This document shows, piece by piece, positions 24,543-35,505 of a DNA stretch of 64,000 bases (the first letter of the stretch is position 1; the number at the start of each line of letters is the position of its first letter). The notes under the pieces were generated by a model. The model made no database searches. It saw only the letters and a program-made list of their open reading frames with translations, and was not told the DNA's origin. The translations under genes were made by a program, and so were the position numbers. The stretch is from Spartobacteria bacterium (lineage in GTDB: Bacteria; Verrucomicrobiota; Verrucomicrobiia; Chthoniobacterales; UBA10450), in contig PLCN01000003.1 of the NCBI GenBank assembly GCA_003134785.1, positions 62,001 to 126,000 of the forward strand, read 5' to 3'.

Positions 24543-25901
24543 ATGAAGCTCTCGGAAATCGATGCCACGTTGCGCGAGATTCAGGTCGCGCCAGTAAAAA
24601 CCCTCGGGCAAAATTTTTTGCACGATCAGAACCTGGCGCGTTGGATTGTCGATAAGGCGGACCTGACCGCGGAAGATTACATAGTGGAAATCGGGCCCGG
24701 CCTCGGCGCGCTGACGCAGTTTTTGCTCGACTCAGGCGCGCGCGTCCTCGCGATCGAAAAAGATCGGCGGCTGGCGGATTTCTTGCGCAAACGTTTCACC
24801 ACCGATCGCTTCGAAATTCTCCACGCAGACGCACTGGATTTCGACCTCCGCCAACTCTTCTCCCAGCTGCGCGTGAAATTGCTCGGCAACCTCCCCTACT
24901 ACATTTCGAGTCAGCTGCTTTTGAAGTTCACAAAATACCCAAGCCCGATATCGTTGTGGTTGTTGATGTTACAGAAGGAAATGGCGCGGCGTATTTCGGC
25001 CACGCCCGGGACCAGCGATTACGGCGCGCTCACGCTCGTCGTTCAACTTCACTATCGCGTCGAATATTTGCGCACCGTACCCGCAAGTGTTTTTCTTCCG
25101 CAGCCGGACGTTGATTCCGCCTTCGTTCGCCTCTCACCGCGCGCTCACGATGAATTGCCGGATTACGACGCGGAAACTTTTTCTCGGGTCGTCCGCCGCG
25201 GGTTTTCGCAACGGCGCAAGCAGCTGCGAAATTTACTGCGGGAAGAGATTCCAGCCTGGAACGAGGCGGCGAGCGCGATCGGCTTCGATCCGCGAGCGCG
25301 CGCGGAGGAACTCACTCTCGAGCAATGGATCGCGCTCTCGAATCTCGCCCAATCGGCGGACAGTTCAGCGCCGGTTTCAATCGGTTTGGAAAGTTTTCCC
25401 GTGGTGGACGAAGAGGACTGCGTCTTGGGAGAAGCGCCGCGTGCCGAAGTGCATGGGAATAACTTGCGCCATCGGGCTGTTCACATCCTGGTTTTTAACT
25501 CTCTGGGCGAGCTCTTTTTGCAAAAGCGCTCGCGCTGGAAGGACCGTCATCCGCGACTTTGGGATTCCAGCGCGGCGGGACATGTGGACGCAGGTGAGGA
25601 CTACGACGCGGCGGCAAGCCGGGAATTTCAGGAAGAACTTGGCGTGACTGCGGAGCTAACGCGCGTGACAAAACTCCGCGCGACCGAAAAGACAGGTCAG
25701 GAATTCATTTGGCTTTATCGCGCGCAACACGATGGCCCGTTCGAATTGGCTCGGTCCGAGATCGAGTACGGCGAATTCTTCCCCGTGAACGTGATTTCAG
25801 AATGGATCAAAGCCCGGCCTGACGATTTCGCTCCTGGCTTCCTGGAATGCTGGAAAGCCTCAACGCAGGATGATGTAGAGGCGCTTGTGCCAAGCGCCTA
25901 A
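24543..25901 (+). CDS. rsmA: RsmA (KsgA) 16S rRNA dimethyltransferase fused to a NUDIX hydrolase
   Basis: A 452-residue two-domain protein. Residues 1-270 are the 16S rRNA adenine-1518/1519 dimethyltransferase RsmA: LGQNFLHDQN, the SAM motif VEIGPGLGALTQF (residues 48-60), the catalytic NLPYY (116-120) and the C-terminal FSQRRKQLRNLL. Residues 285-452 are a NUDIX hydrolase with a complete box between Gly346 and Val368 (GHVDAGE, seven residues, then REFQEELGV), in a sequence most like IPP-isomerase or YfcD-type NUDIX proteins (HRAVHILVF, LFLQKRSRWKDRHPRLW). The two halves share one frame with no internal stop. ATG 24543 matches the usual RsmA start. The stop lies inside the hairpin element at 25874-25937. 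Confidence 0.92.
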   Translation: MKLSEIDATLREIQVAPVKTLGQNFLHDQNLARWIVDKADLTAEDYIVEIGPGLGALTQFLLDSGARVLAIEKDRRLADFLRKRFTTDRFEILHADALDFDLRQLFSQLRVKLLGNLPYYISSQLLLKFTKYPSPISLWLLMLQKEMARRISATPGTSDYGALTLVVQLHYRVEYLRTVPASVFLPQPDVDSAFVRLSPRAHDELPDYDAETFSRVVRRGFSQRRKQLRNLLREEIPAWNEAASAIGFDPRARAEELTLEQWIALSNLAQSADSSAPVSIGLESFPVVDEEDCVLGEAPRAEVHGNNLRHRAVHILVFNSLGELFLQKRSRWKDRHPRLWDSSAAGHVDAGEDYDAAASREFQEELGVTAELTRVTKLRATEKTGQEFIWLYRAQHDGPFELARSEIEYGEFFPVNVISEWIKARPDDFAPGFLECWKASTQDDVEALVPSA

Positions 25902-25937
25902 CAAGACAAGCAGGCGCTTGGCACAAGCGCCTCTACA
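25874..25937. repeat. Double-hairpin element with perfect 26-base arms
   Basis: TGTAGAGG at the left and CCTCTACA at the right enclose two hairpins. 25874-25899 and 25912-25937 are perfect reverse complements (26 bases), with a spacer holding AACAAGACA. Each arm is itself a hairpin (GGCGCTTG-TGC-CAAGCGCC). The TAA stop of rsmA-NUDIX lies inside the left arm, and the TAG of the AP2-like gene abuts the right edge. Confidence 0.9.
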
Positions 25938-26240
25938 CTAACGGCCGCGCGTTTTCTTTCCCTTAACCTTCGCGGGTATCTTCGCCCGCGCTTTCTTCGC
26001 GCTAATCGGCCCGCGAAAAACGCGGGCGGGCAATCCGCCCATGGCCGAGCGCTTGAACTTACGAGCAGCGCGTCGCGCCCCTTCCTTCCCGCCGTGTCCG
26101 TTGTCGCTAAACAAACGCGTGACGGTTTCTCCTCCGCGCAAGAAGTGAACTTGAAAGCCGTGCGTTTGTTTTTTAGCGCGCGGCTTCGTGTCGATGCGAC
26201 GGATATTTTCTTCCGAGTCTGGATTAGCTCTTTTTTTCAT
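25938..26240 (-). CDS. Small basic protein with AP2-like domain, unknown function
   Basis: A 100-residue protein, very basic (many Lys and Arg). The middle, HGFQVHFLRGG, ETVTRLFSDNGHGG and EGARRAARKFK, resembles the AP2/ERF-type DNA-binding fold, with its G-x-W/Q-V, F-x-D and GG-x-x-A-A pattern; bacterial AP2-like domains occur in small DNA-binding proteins and integrase neighbours. The Lys/Arg/Ala tail (KKARAKIPAKVKGKKTRGR) resembles histone-like tails. No close function can be named. The gene converges with rsmA-NUDIX and its stop abuts the repeat element. Confidence 0.55.
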   Translation of the reverse strand: MKKRANPDSEENIRRIDTKPRAKKQTHGFQVHFLRGGETVTRLFSDNGHGGKEGARRAARKFKRSAMGGLPARVFRGPISAKKARAKIPAKVKGKKTRGR

Positions 26241-26303
26241 GCGGGTTGACCCTTGCGCACCAATCTAAATAGCCCGCGCGCAACTGCAAACGCGGACTGC
26301 AAC

Positions 26304-27071
26304 TCAATGCTCCACCTTCCGCGATTCCGGTGGAGGCAAATGCAACTCCTGCCATTTTTTTTCGTACTCCGAATCCGGCAGGAGAACATAACAAGGGCGA
26401 CGCGCCGCCCGCATCCAGGTGATCAGTCTCACCAAATCCGGCTCCGCCATCGTGGTGCAACCCGCCGTCGGGCGATCTACTCCGCGCCTGATGTGGAAAA
26501 ATATCGCGCTGCCGGCGCCGGGCACAGGCGGATCGGAATTGTGCCGGATTTCCACCAGCCACCGGTAAGCAAAATCGTTGTGCCGCATTTTTTGTTTGGC
26601 GAACCACGGCGGCGGATTCGCAGGATCGGGAATGGTGACGAAGCGATTGTAATCCGGGCTGGTCACGTCGTCGCTCCAGGCGTCGGCCGCCGTCACTTGG
26701 TGAAACGGATAATCAGCGCCGGGGGGAAGCTGCGCATCGTAGGTGTAGATTTTTCCCATCCGAAAAACTCCCGCGGGCGCGCGTCCATCTCGTTCGCTCT
26801 TGCGTAATCCCGTTTCATTCTGCCCCTCCAGGCCGCTACCCCAAGCGAGTCCGGTCTTGCCGAAAAGAACCGGAACCGCTGGGGAGACCGGCGTCCAGCT
26901 CGCGCCGGATTTGCGCTCAAATAATTGCAGATGGCCGCGCATCGAATCCCAGCCCGGAGAAATGCCGACGATCAATTGCGTGCAATCATCAGGAACGCCG
27001 GCAGCATATCCACTGGCGGCACACATTAGGAGTGCGCCGAATTTCACGCGCCAAAGCTTTGCGATAAACAT
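26304..27071 (-). CDS. Secreted L,D-transpeptidase-like (YkuD-type) protein
   Basis: A 255-residue protein with an N-terminal hydrophobic segment of signal-peptide type (FGALLMCAASGYAAG, residues about 11-25). The catalytic motif of the YkuD fold is visible as FFHIRRG with the His and PTAGCTTM with the nucleophile Cys. Other family words are RAPAGVFRMG and YNRFVTIPDP. Such enzymes cross-link peptidoglycan or attach proteins to it in the periplasm. It is divergent from the TMTC-like gene. Members with this layout in Verrucomicrobia are mostly annotated only as L,D-transpeptidase family. Confidence 0.85.
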   Translation of the reverse strand: MFIAKLWRVKFGALLMCAASGYAAGVPDDCTQLIVGISPGWDSMRGHLQLFERKSGASWTPVSPAVPVLFGKTGLAWGSGLEGQNETGLRKSERDGRAPAGVFRMGKIYTYDAQLPPGADYPFHQVTAADAWSDDVTSPDYNRFVTIPDPANPPPWFAKQKMRHNDFAYRWLVEIRHNSDPPVPGAGSAIFFHIRRGVDRPTAGCTTMAEPDLVRLITWMRAARRPCYVLLPDSEYEKKWQELHLPPPESRKVEH

Positions 27072-27116
27072 TTCCCAAACTTAGACGCGCATCTTATTGC
27101 TTCTGTCCAACCGTCC

Positions 27117-28907
27117 GTGAAAAAAATCTTTCCTGCCATTTTTTTGGCCGCGCTGGTTTTCGCGGTTTATGCGCCCGCGCTCCGAGATGGTTTTGTCTGG
27201 GACGACACCGCGTTGATTCTGCGCGATCCGCTCATCCGCAGCTGGCGGCTGATCCCCGAAGGGTTTCAGCATTTCCTTTTTACCGACGCGACCGCATCCG
27301 ATTTCTACCGGCCGGTTCAACGCCTCACCTATACGCTCGATTACGGCGCGTTCGCTTTTCGCCCCGCCGGTTATCATCTCACCAGCATCGCCTGTCATCT
27401 CGCCGCGGCGCTCGCGCTGCTCCTGCTCGCCGATGAGTTGCTGGGTTTATTCGGAATCGAAGAACGAAAACGGCGGCGGATTGCATTCCTCGCCACGCTC
27501 GCGTGGGCCATTCATCCCGTGCATACCGCCGTAGTCGTTTACGTTTCCGGACGAGCCGATCCGTTGGCGGCGGCGTTTGGATTTCTCGGATTGTATGCGG
27601 CGCTTCGCAGCTTTCGCGCGAACGGATCCAACCGGTGGGCCCTCCTGCTTGCGGCCGGCGTTCTATTTTTCTTGAGCGCGTTGAGCAAGGAAAGCGGCCT
27701 GATCTTTCTGCTTTTGTGGTGCGCGATCTTGTTGCTGAAAAAAAGGTGGCGGGATCTCATGCCGGCGGCAGTCGCCATTCTTTTTGTGACGGTGACTTAT
27801 CTCAGCTTTCGTCTTCCCGCTGAGCATACTCCCGCGCCCACCCTCCGTCCGCCCGCGCCACTACTCGTTAGGCCGATCCTGGCGGCGCGAGCCGTCGCCG
27901 AATATACCGGCCTCATTTTGCTTCCGCTCAATCTTCATATGGATCGAGACGTCGAAACACATTCCGAAGGGACTGCGGCCGCTCCCACAGAGAGTGCCGC
28001 GCGACGCGAATTACAAACGCTTCTCGGGATACTGATTCTCGCCGCCGCCATTTATTGGCGGATATGGAGCCGGAAACGGGAACCGGCGATCTCTTGTTGT
28101 CTCGCCCTGGCGGCCATCGTCTATCTACCGATCAGCGGCATTTTTCACCTGAACGCGAGCGTGGCCGAGCATTGGATTTATTTGCCGAGCGCTTTTCTTT
28201 TCGTGGCCGCAGGTCTGGCGATCTCGCGATTACCTATTCCAGCTTCCGCGCTCGGTTCGGCCTTTGCTCTTTGGCTCGTTTTTCTCGGAGTCCGCAGCTG
28301 GGTTCGAACTTTTGATTGGAAAGATCAACGCACGTTTCTCGAGCGCAACATCGCAAGCGGCGGAGATTCCGCCCGGATGTTGATCAATCTCGCGGGTCTG
28401 GAGCTGAGCGAAGGACACCTCGATGCCGCCAAAAAGCAATTGGCGCTGGCGTTGCGCAAGGAGCCGGAGCAACCGCTGGCGGTTTTGAATCTCGCCTCCG
28501 TCGCGATTCGCGAGAACGATTTCGCAGCCGCGCACGATCTGCTCAACCGCGCCATGCAGATGCCACTGGTTGAAGCACGGGCGCAAGAACTTTTCGCCGT
28601 GCTCGAGCACAAAGAAAATGGGCGCGTGGATCTGTTGCGATTACGGTTGGCGTCGCGCACGGGCGCGGCGAATTGGTCGATCGAGAAACGCTATGTCGAA
28701 GCCCTCGATCAAACGGGTGCAACGCCGGCTGCAATCGCAGAGCTAAAATCATGTCTGGTCACGCAATGGTACCGCGCCGAGTCCTGGCAATTGCTGAGCG
28801 ACCTGCTGACGAAGGCCGGACCCGCCGACGAAGCCACGCGAGCAAATGAACGCGCACAGGAATACGACGTTCATCTGCACGACCGCTCAGGCGTCCCTAG
28901 TCGTTAG
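27117..28907 (+). CDS. TMTC-like membrane protein with C-terminal TPR region
   Basis: A 596-residue protein with about ten membrane helices and the words FVWDDTALI, YRPVQRLTYTLDY, GYHLTSIACHL, HPVHTAVVVYVSGRAD and FFLSALSKESGLIF, all typical of the TMTC/DUF1736 family (GT-C fold; animal members are O-mannosyltransferases). The C-terminal 180 residues are helical repeats of TPR type (LAGLELSEGHLDAAKKQLAL). A glycosyltransferase role is plausible. The start is GTG 27117. It ends 11 bases inside the convergent recQ gene. Confidence 0.8.
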   Translation: MKKIFPAIFLAALVFAVYAPALRDGFVWDDTALILRDPLIRSWRLIPEGFQHFLFTDATASDFYRPVQRLTYTLDYGAFAFRPAGYHLTSIACHLAAALALLLLADELLGLFGIEERKRRRIAFLATLAWAIHPVHTAVVVYVSGRADPLAAAFGFLGLYAALRSFRANGSNRWALLLAAGVLFFLSALSKESGLIFLLLWCAILLLKKRWRDLMPAAVAILFVTVTYLSFRLPAEHTPAPTLRPPAPLLVRPILAARAVAEYTGLILLPLNLHMDRDVETHSEGTAAAPTESAARRELQTLLGILILAAAIYWRIWSRKREPAISCCLALAAIVYLPISGIFHLNASVAEHWIYLPSAFLFVAAGLAISRLPIPASALGSAFALWLVFLGVRSWVRTFDWKDQRTFLERNIASGGDSARMLINLAGLELSEGHLDAAKKQLALALRKEPEQPLAVLNLASVAIRENDFAAAHDLLNRAMQMPLVEARAQELFAVLEHKENGRVDLLRLRLASRTGAANWSIEKRYVEALDQTGATPAAIAELKSCLVTQWYRAESWQLLSDLLTKAGPADEATRANERAQEYDVHLHDRSGVPSR

Positions 28908-31020
28908 CCTCCGCGATGGCTTCGATGAACGCCGGTAAATACCGTTGAGCCTTGATCTCGCCGACCCCGCGAATCTTGCGACCGGCTTCCACCGATTTCG
29001 GTTTCAGCCGCGCAAATGCGCGCAGCGTTTCATCCGGAAAAATTACGTAGGCTGGAACATTTCCGTTTTCCCGCGCGAGATCGAGCCGCACCTTTTTCAG
29101 TCGCTCGTAAACGGCGGAATCGACCGGAACCATTTCGTCTAAAGCGGCCGTTCTCCCTTTCGATTTGCGTTGTGAAAGTTTTTCCGGGCCGCCGGAGGTG
29201 ACGCGCTGCGGCCAATGCAATTCGTAATCAGTGCGGCCCTTCATCACCTCCTCACCTCGTTTCGTCAGCGTCACCATCGGATATTGTCCCCCGCTCGAAA
29301 TCAGCATGCCGGCGTCTTGCAGTTCGCGCATGAGCTGGTTCAAATACGCGACCCCCTCCCTCTTCAACAAACCGTACGTGGAAAGCTGGTCGAGCCGCGC
29401 CTGAATAATTTCGCGCGAACGACTGCCCACCAGCGTTTGCACGATTCTTCCCCGGCCAAACCGCGGCTCCCATTCCTCCGCTCCGCGCGCCGACATTCTC
29501 GCGACGCCGCTCAGCGCCTTGCGAACAATGAGCGCTTCGTCCGCGTTGGGCGCGCGTGAAGGTCCGGCGCTCTCGAGACAAATATCGCAATTGCCACAGC
29601 GCGCCGGATCGCTCTCGCCGAAGTAACGCAGGATCGCCTGCTGCCGGCAGGTCCGCGCGTACGCGAGATCGATCATCAGCTTTAACTTCGCACGATCGCG
29701 CTGTTCCTTTTCGCGGAGCCTGGCGGCGTCGAGTTTCAGTTGATGGCCGCGCACATCCGGTTTGAGCAATCGCGTTCCGCGCACCCGCTTTCCAGGAATA
29801 TCAAATCGGTCGATGTAGCCCTCGCGATCGAGCACATGGAGCGACGAGCTGAACATCATATCGTTCCCTTCGAAACTCATCCGCGTGGCCATCTCCTTGA
29901 TCGAGATTTGCAGCTCGTGCTTGTCGTCCGCCTCGCGCCGGAGCATTTCGTAAATCTGCACGATCACTTCCAACGGTGGATTGCTCCCCTCGATAAAAAA
30001 TTCCTGCACGCGCGTGTCGGCGTGATTGAAAAACAGGTCGCAGGTCGCCGCTTCTCCATCACGTCCCGCGCGGCCCGCCTCCTGATAGTACGCCTCCACG
30101 CTTCCCGGAACATCGAAGTGCACAACGAATCGGATGTCAGGCCGGTCAATCCCCATTCCGAATGCGTTCGTCGCCACCACGATGTCGCGCCGGCCTTGCA
30201 TGAACTCGTTCTGCGCCTGCTCGCGCTCCGTGTCGTTCATTCCGCCATGGTAAAGAATGCTCGAGATCTTCGCTATCTTCAGCGTTTCGGCGACGGCTTC
30301 CACCCGCTTCCGGGTCGAGCAATAAACAATGCCGGTCTTGTTCTCGCGGATCAACGCGTGCAGACGCTCGTATTTTTGCGCTTCGTTCGCGACTTGCGAG
30401 ATGAGCAACTTCAAGTTGGGCCGCGCAAATCCCGCGACGAACTCTCGCGGCTCGCGCAAACCAAGATGCGTGAGAATATCCCGGCGCACTTCAGGCGTCG
30501 CCGTCGCGGTGAAGGCCGCGACCTGCGGGCGGCCGAGCGTTTCAAGCACTTGATCGAGCCGAAAATAATCGGGCCGAAAATCGTGGCCCCACATCGAGAG
30601 GCAATGGGCTTCGTCCACCGCGAAAAGCGCGATGGTGCTTTGGCCGAGCGCTTCCAAAAACGACCGACTGCGGAAACGTTCCGGCGCGATGTAAACCAGT
30701 TTGAATTCACCCCGCGCCAGGGCTCGGATGCGCTCGCGCTGCTCTTCCGGGCCGAGCGAGCTGTTGATGAGCGTGGCGGAAATGCCGCGGCGCTGGAGGG
30801 CATCGACCTGGTCCTTCATCAGCGCAATGAGAGGCGAGACGACTACCGTCGTTCCTTCGAGCATTAGTGCGGGCAGTTGATAACAGAGCGACTTGCCACC
30901 GCCCGTTGGCATGACGACGAGCGCATCGGCGCCGCCGGTGATGGCGGTGATGACTTCCTCCTGCGCATCCAGGAATTCTCGGAAGCCGAAATATTTTTCG
31001 AGGACTTGGTGGGGGGTCAT
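28897..31020 (-). CDS. recQ: ATP-dependent DNA helicase RecQ
   Basis: A 707-residue 3'-5' helicase of the RecQ family, acting in recombination and fork repair. Order of domains: helicase core with PTGGGKSLCYQLPA (Walker A), DEAHC (Walker B), FTATATPEVR; then VATNAFGMGIDRPDIR and QEAGRAGRDG; the RQC zinc motif with ARTCRQQAILRYF and CGNCDIC; a winged helix; and a C-terminal HRDC domain (AFARLKPKS, EIKAQRYLPAF). ATG 31020 gives the usual start, MTPHQVLEKYFG; an in-frame ATG at 31083 adds 21 residues that run toward the repeat region and is less likely. It overlaps the end of the TMTC-like gene. Confidence 0.95.
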   Translation of the reverse strand: MTPHQVLEKYFGFREFLDAQEEVITAITGGADALVVMPTGGGKSLCYQLPALMLEGTTVVVSPLIALMKDQVDALQRRGISATLINSSLGPEEQRERIRALARGEFKLVYIAPERFRSRSFLEALGQSTIALFAVDEAHCLSMWGHDFRPDYFRLDQVLETLGRPQVAAFTATATPEVRRDILTHLGLREPREFVAGFARPNLKLLISQVANEAQKYERLHALIRENKTGIVYCSTRKRVEAVAETLKIAKISSILYHGGMNDTEREQAQNEFMQGRRDIVVATNAFGMGIDRPDIRFVVHFDVPGSVEAYYQEAGRAGRDGEAATCDLFFNHADTRVQEFFIEGSNPPLEVIVQIYEMLRREADDKHELQISIKEMATRMSFEGNDMMFSSSLHVLDREGYIDRFDIPGKRVRGTRLLKPDVRGHQLKLDAARLREKEQRDRAKLKLMIDLAYARTCRQQAILRYFGESDPARCGNCDICLESAGPSRAPNADEALIVRKALSGVARMSARGAEEWEPRFGRGRIVQTLVGSRSREIIQARLDQLSTYGLLKREGVAYLNQLMRELQDAGMLISSGGQYPMVTLTKRGEEVMKGRTDYELHWPQRVTSGGPEKLSQRKSKGRTAALDEMVPVDSAVYERLKKVRLDLARENGNVPAYVIFPDETLRAFARLKPKSVEAGRKIRGVGEIKAQRYLPAFIEAIAEAND

Positions 31021-31078
31021 GTGGAAAGCGAATCTGCCGAATTCAAGGGGCGCGAACGCTTGGGCACAAGCATCATCT

Positions 31079-31233
31079 GTCATCCCGAGTTGCGTAGACG
31101 GCGAGGGATCTCACGATGCTCTAGCCGCTTTTAGCGGCACGTTGAGCTTGCAATTCGAATCACGCGTGACTCTGCCTGTGTGATGAGGGTCCGTGGGAGA
31201 CGTCCCTCGCCGTCTGCGCGGCTCGGGATGACA
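31079..31233. repeat. Long imperfect inverted repeat downstream of secA and upstream of recQ
   Basis: The left arm begins TGTCATCCCGAG (31079-31114) and the right arm ends CTCGGGATGACA (to 31233); they pair over about 35 bases with a few mismatches and share AGACGGCGAGGGA. A small hairpin, GCCGC-TTTTA-GCGGC, lies between them. The outer word is one I recall as a widespread intergenic repeat in several phyla. Together with 31255-31278 it fills the gap between recQ and secA, which holds no gene. Confidence 0.75.
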
Positions 31234-31254
31234 AAATGAGATTCAAACCTTGTT

Positions 31255-31277
31255 GCCGTCAGCAGCCCGGCTGACGC

Positions 31278-31278
<1 letters not shown>
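31255..31278. terminator. Hairpin overlapping the end of secA
   Basis: GCCGTCAGC-AGCCCG-GCTGACGCC: nine-base arms with one mismatch. The secA TAG (31280-31278 on the minus strand) is at the edge of the stem. It may act as a terminator for secA, though no T run follows. Confidence 0.45.
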
Positions 31279-34289
<3,011 letters not shown>

Positions 34290-34365
34290 GATGAGAGCAG
34301 TAATATTGACGGGTTTACGTCAGAAACAACCGCTGAAGGCCTCGCACCCACTGCGAAAGAAGAAG

Positions 34366-34454
34366 CTCACACGAAGGTCACAAAGGGCACGACGTGATTC
34401 ATAACCCTTAGGCCGTTATTTTTCCTTTGTGCACTTTGTGACCTTTGTGTGAGG
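34366..34454. repeat. Inverted repeat in the secA-ridA divergent gap
   Basis: CTCACACGAAGGTCACAAAG (34366-34385) pairs with CTTTGTGACCTTTGTGTGAG near 34434-34453, about 20 of 21 positions, with roughly 45 bases between. It sits upstream of both genes, so it may lie within their promoter zone. The same word family recurs in other genomes, from memory. Confidence 0.7.
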
Positions 34455-34478
34455 GAATTTTCCGGCTAAGCTCGGCGG

Positions 34479-34904
34479 ATGAAGAAGATTATTTCCACTA
34501 CCGAAGCGCCGGCCGCGATCGGGCCCTATTCGCAAGCCGTTCGTGCCGGCTCGATGATATTTTGCGCGGGTCAGGTTCCGCTCGATCCAAAAAGCGGACA
34601 GATCGTCTCGGAGGATATTGCCGAGCAAACCCGTCGCGTGCTCGATAATGTGGCGGCGATCCTGAAATCGGAGGGACTGACCATGGCGCATGTGGTTAAG
34701 ACTACCGTCTTCCTGTCGGACTTCGGTGATTTCCAAAAAATGAACGAGGTTTACGCGACCTACTTTACGGACCAGCCGCCCGCGCGATCGACCGTCGGCG
34801 TTTCCACGCTGCCGAAAAACGCGCGAGTCGAGATCGAGGCCATCGCCTTCGCGGACGCGAGCGATGCGCGCGGCGGAAAATCTGTTAGCGACACCTCTGG
34901 TTAA
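34479..34904 (+). CDS. ridA: RidA family reactive-intermediate deaminase
   Basis: A 141-residue YjgF/YER057c/UK114 family protein that deaminates reactive enamine/imine intermediates released by PLP enzymes. The motifs are AIGPYSQAVRAG, FCAGQVPLDP, RVLDNVAAIL, VVKTTVFLSDF, PARSTVGVSTLP (with the Arg that contacts the substrate carboxylate) and VEIEAIAFAD. The last 12 residues are an extra tail. ATG 34479 is at the expected place. It is 18 bases before pyrE and probably in the same transcript. Confidence 0.95.
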   Translation: MKKIISTTEAPAAIGPYSQAVRAGSMIFCAGQVPLDPKSGQIVSEDIAEQTRRVLDNVAAILKSEGLTMAHVVKTTVFLSDFGDFQKMNEVYATYFTDQPPARSTVGVSTLPKNARVEIEAIAFADASDARGGKSVSDTSG

Positions 34905-34922
34905 GGCGCTGTTGAGATCCCC

Positions 34923-35489
34923 ATGAGCGACGATCTGCTTGCGCTCTTCCGCCAGACCGGCGCACTGCTCGATGGGCATTTCGTTTTGCGGTCTGGCTTG
35001 CACAGCCGGCAATTCTTTCAGTGCGCGTTGCTCCTGCAGCACACCGGCGTCGCCGCGGAGGTGTGCGCGAAGCTGGCGGAAAAATTACGCACCATCGAAT
35101 GCGACGCTGTGATCTCGCCCGCCCTGGGTGGAATTATCGTCGGCCAGGAAATCGGCCACGCGCTTGGCAAGCGGCACATCTTCACGGAAAAAGAAGCGGG
35201 CGGTCTCGTGCTGCGGCGCGGATTCAAGATTGCGCCTAACGAGCGGTTCATCGTGGCGGAGGATGTGGTCACGCGCGGCGGACGCGTCCAGGAAACGGTG
35301 GACATCGTGCGGTCGCATGGGGGAAAAGTCGCAGCCATCGGCGTGATCGTGGATCGAAGTGGCGGGGCGCGGCCCGATTTTGGCTGTCCGTTTGTCAGCC
35401 TGATCGAGATGAATGTCGAAACCTTTGAAGCAACTAATCTTCCACCGGACCTTGCGCAGACGCCGGCGATAAAACCGGGCAGCAAATGA
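34923..35489 (+). CDS. pyrE: Orotate phosphoribosyltransferase
   Basis: Fifth step of pyrimidine synthesis: orotate plus PRPP gives OMP. The 188-residue protein has HFVLRSGLHSRQFFQCALLL at the N-terminus, the PRPP-binding FIVAEDVVTRGGRV with its acidic pair, and a substrate-loop lysine in FTEKEAG. The ATG at 34923 follows a short gap after ridA. Other pyr genes are not in the window. Confidence 0.94.
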   Translation: MSDDLLALFRQTGALLDGHFVLRSGLHSRQFFQCALLLQHTGVAAEVCAKLAEKLRTIECDAVISPALGGIIVGQEIGHALGKRHIFTEKEAGGLVLRRGFKIAPNERFIVAEDVVTRGGRVQETVDIVRSHGGKVAAIGVIVDRSGGARPDFGCPFVSLIEMNVETFEATNLPPDLAQTPAIKPGSK

Positions 35490-35505
35490 TGCGACACGCG
35501 CACAG

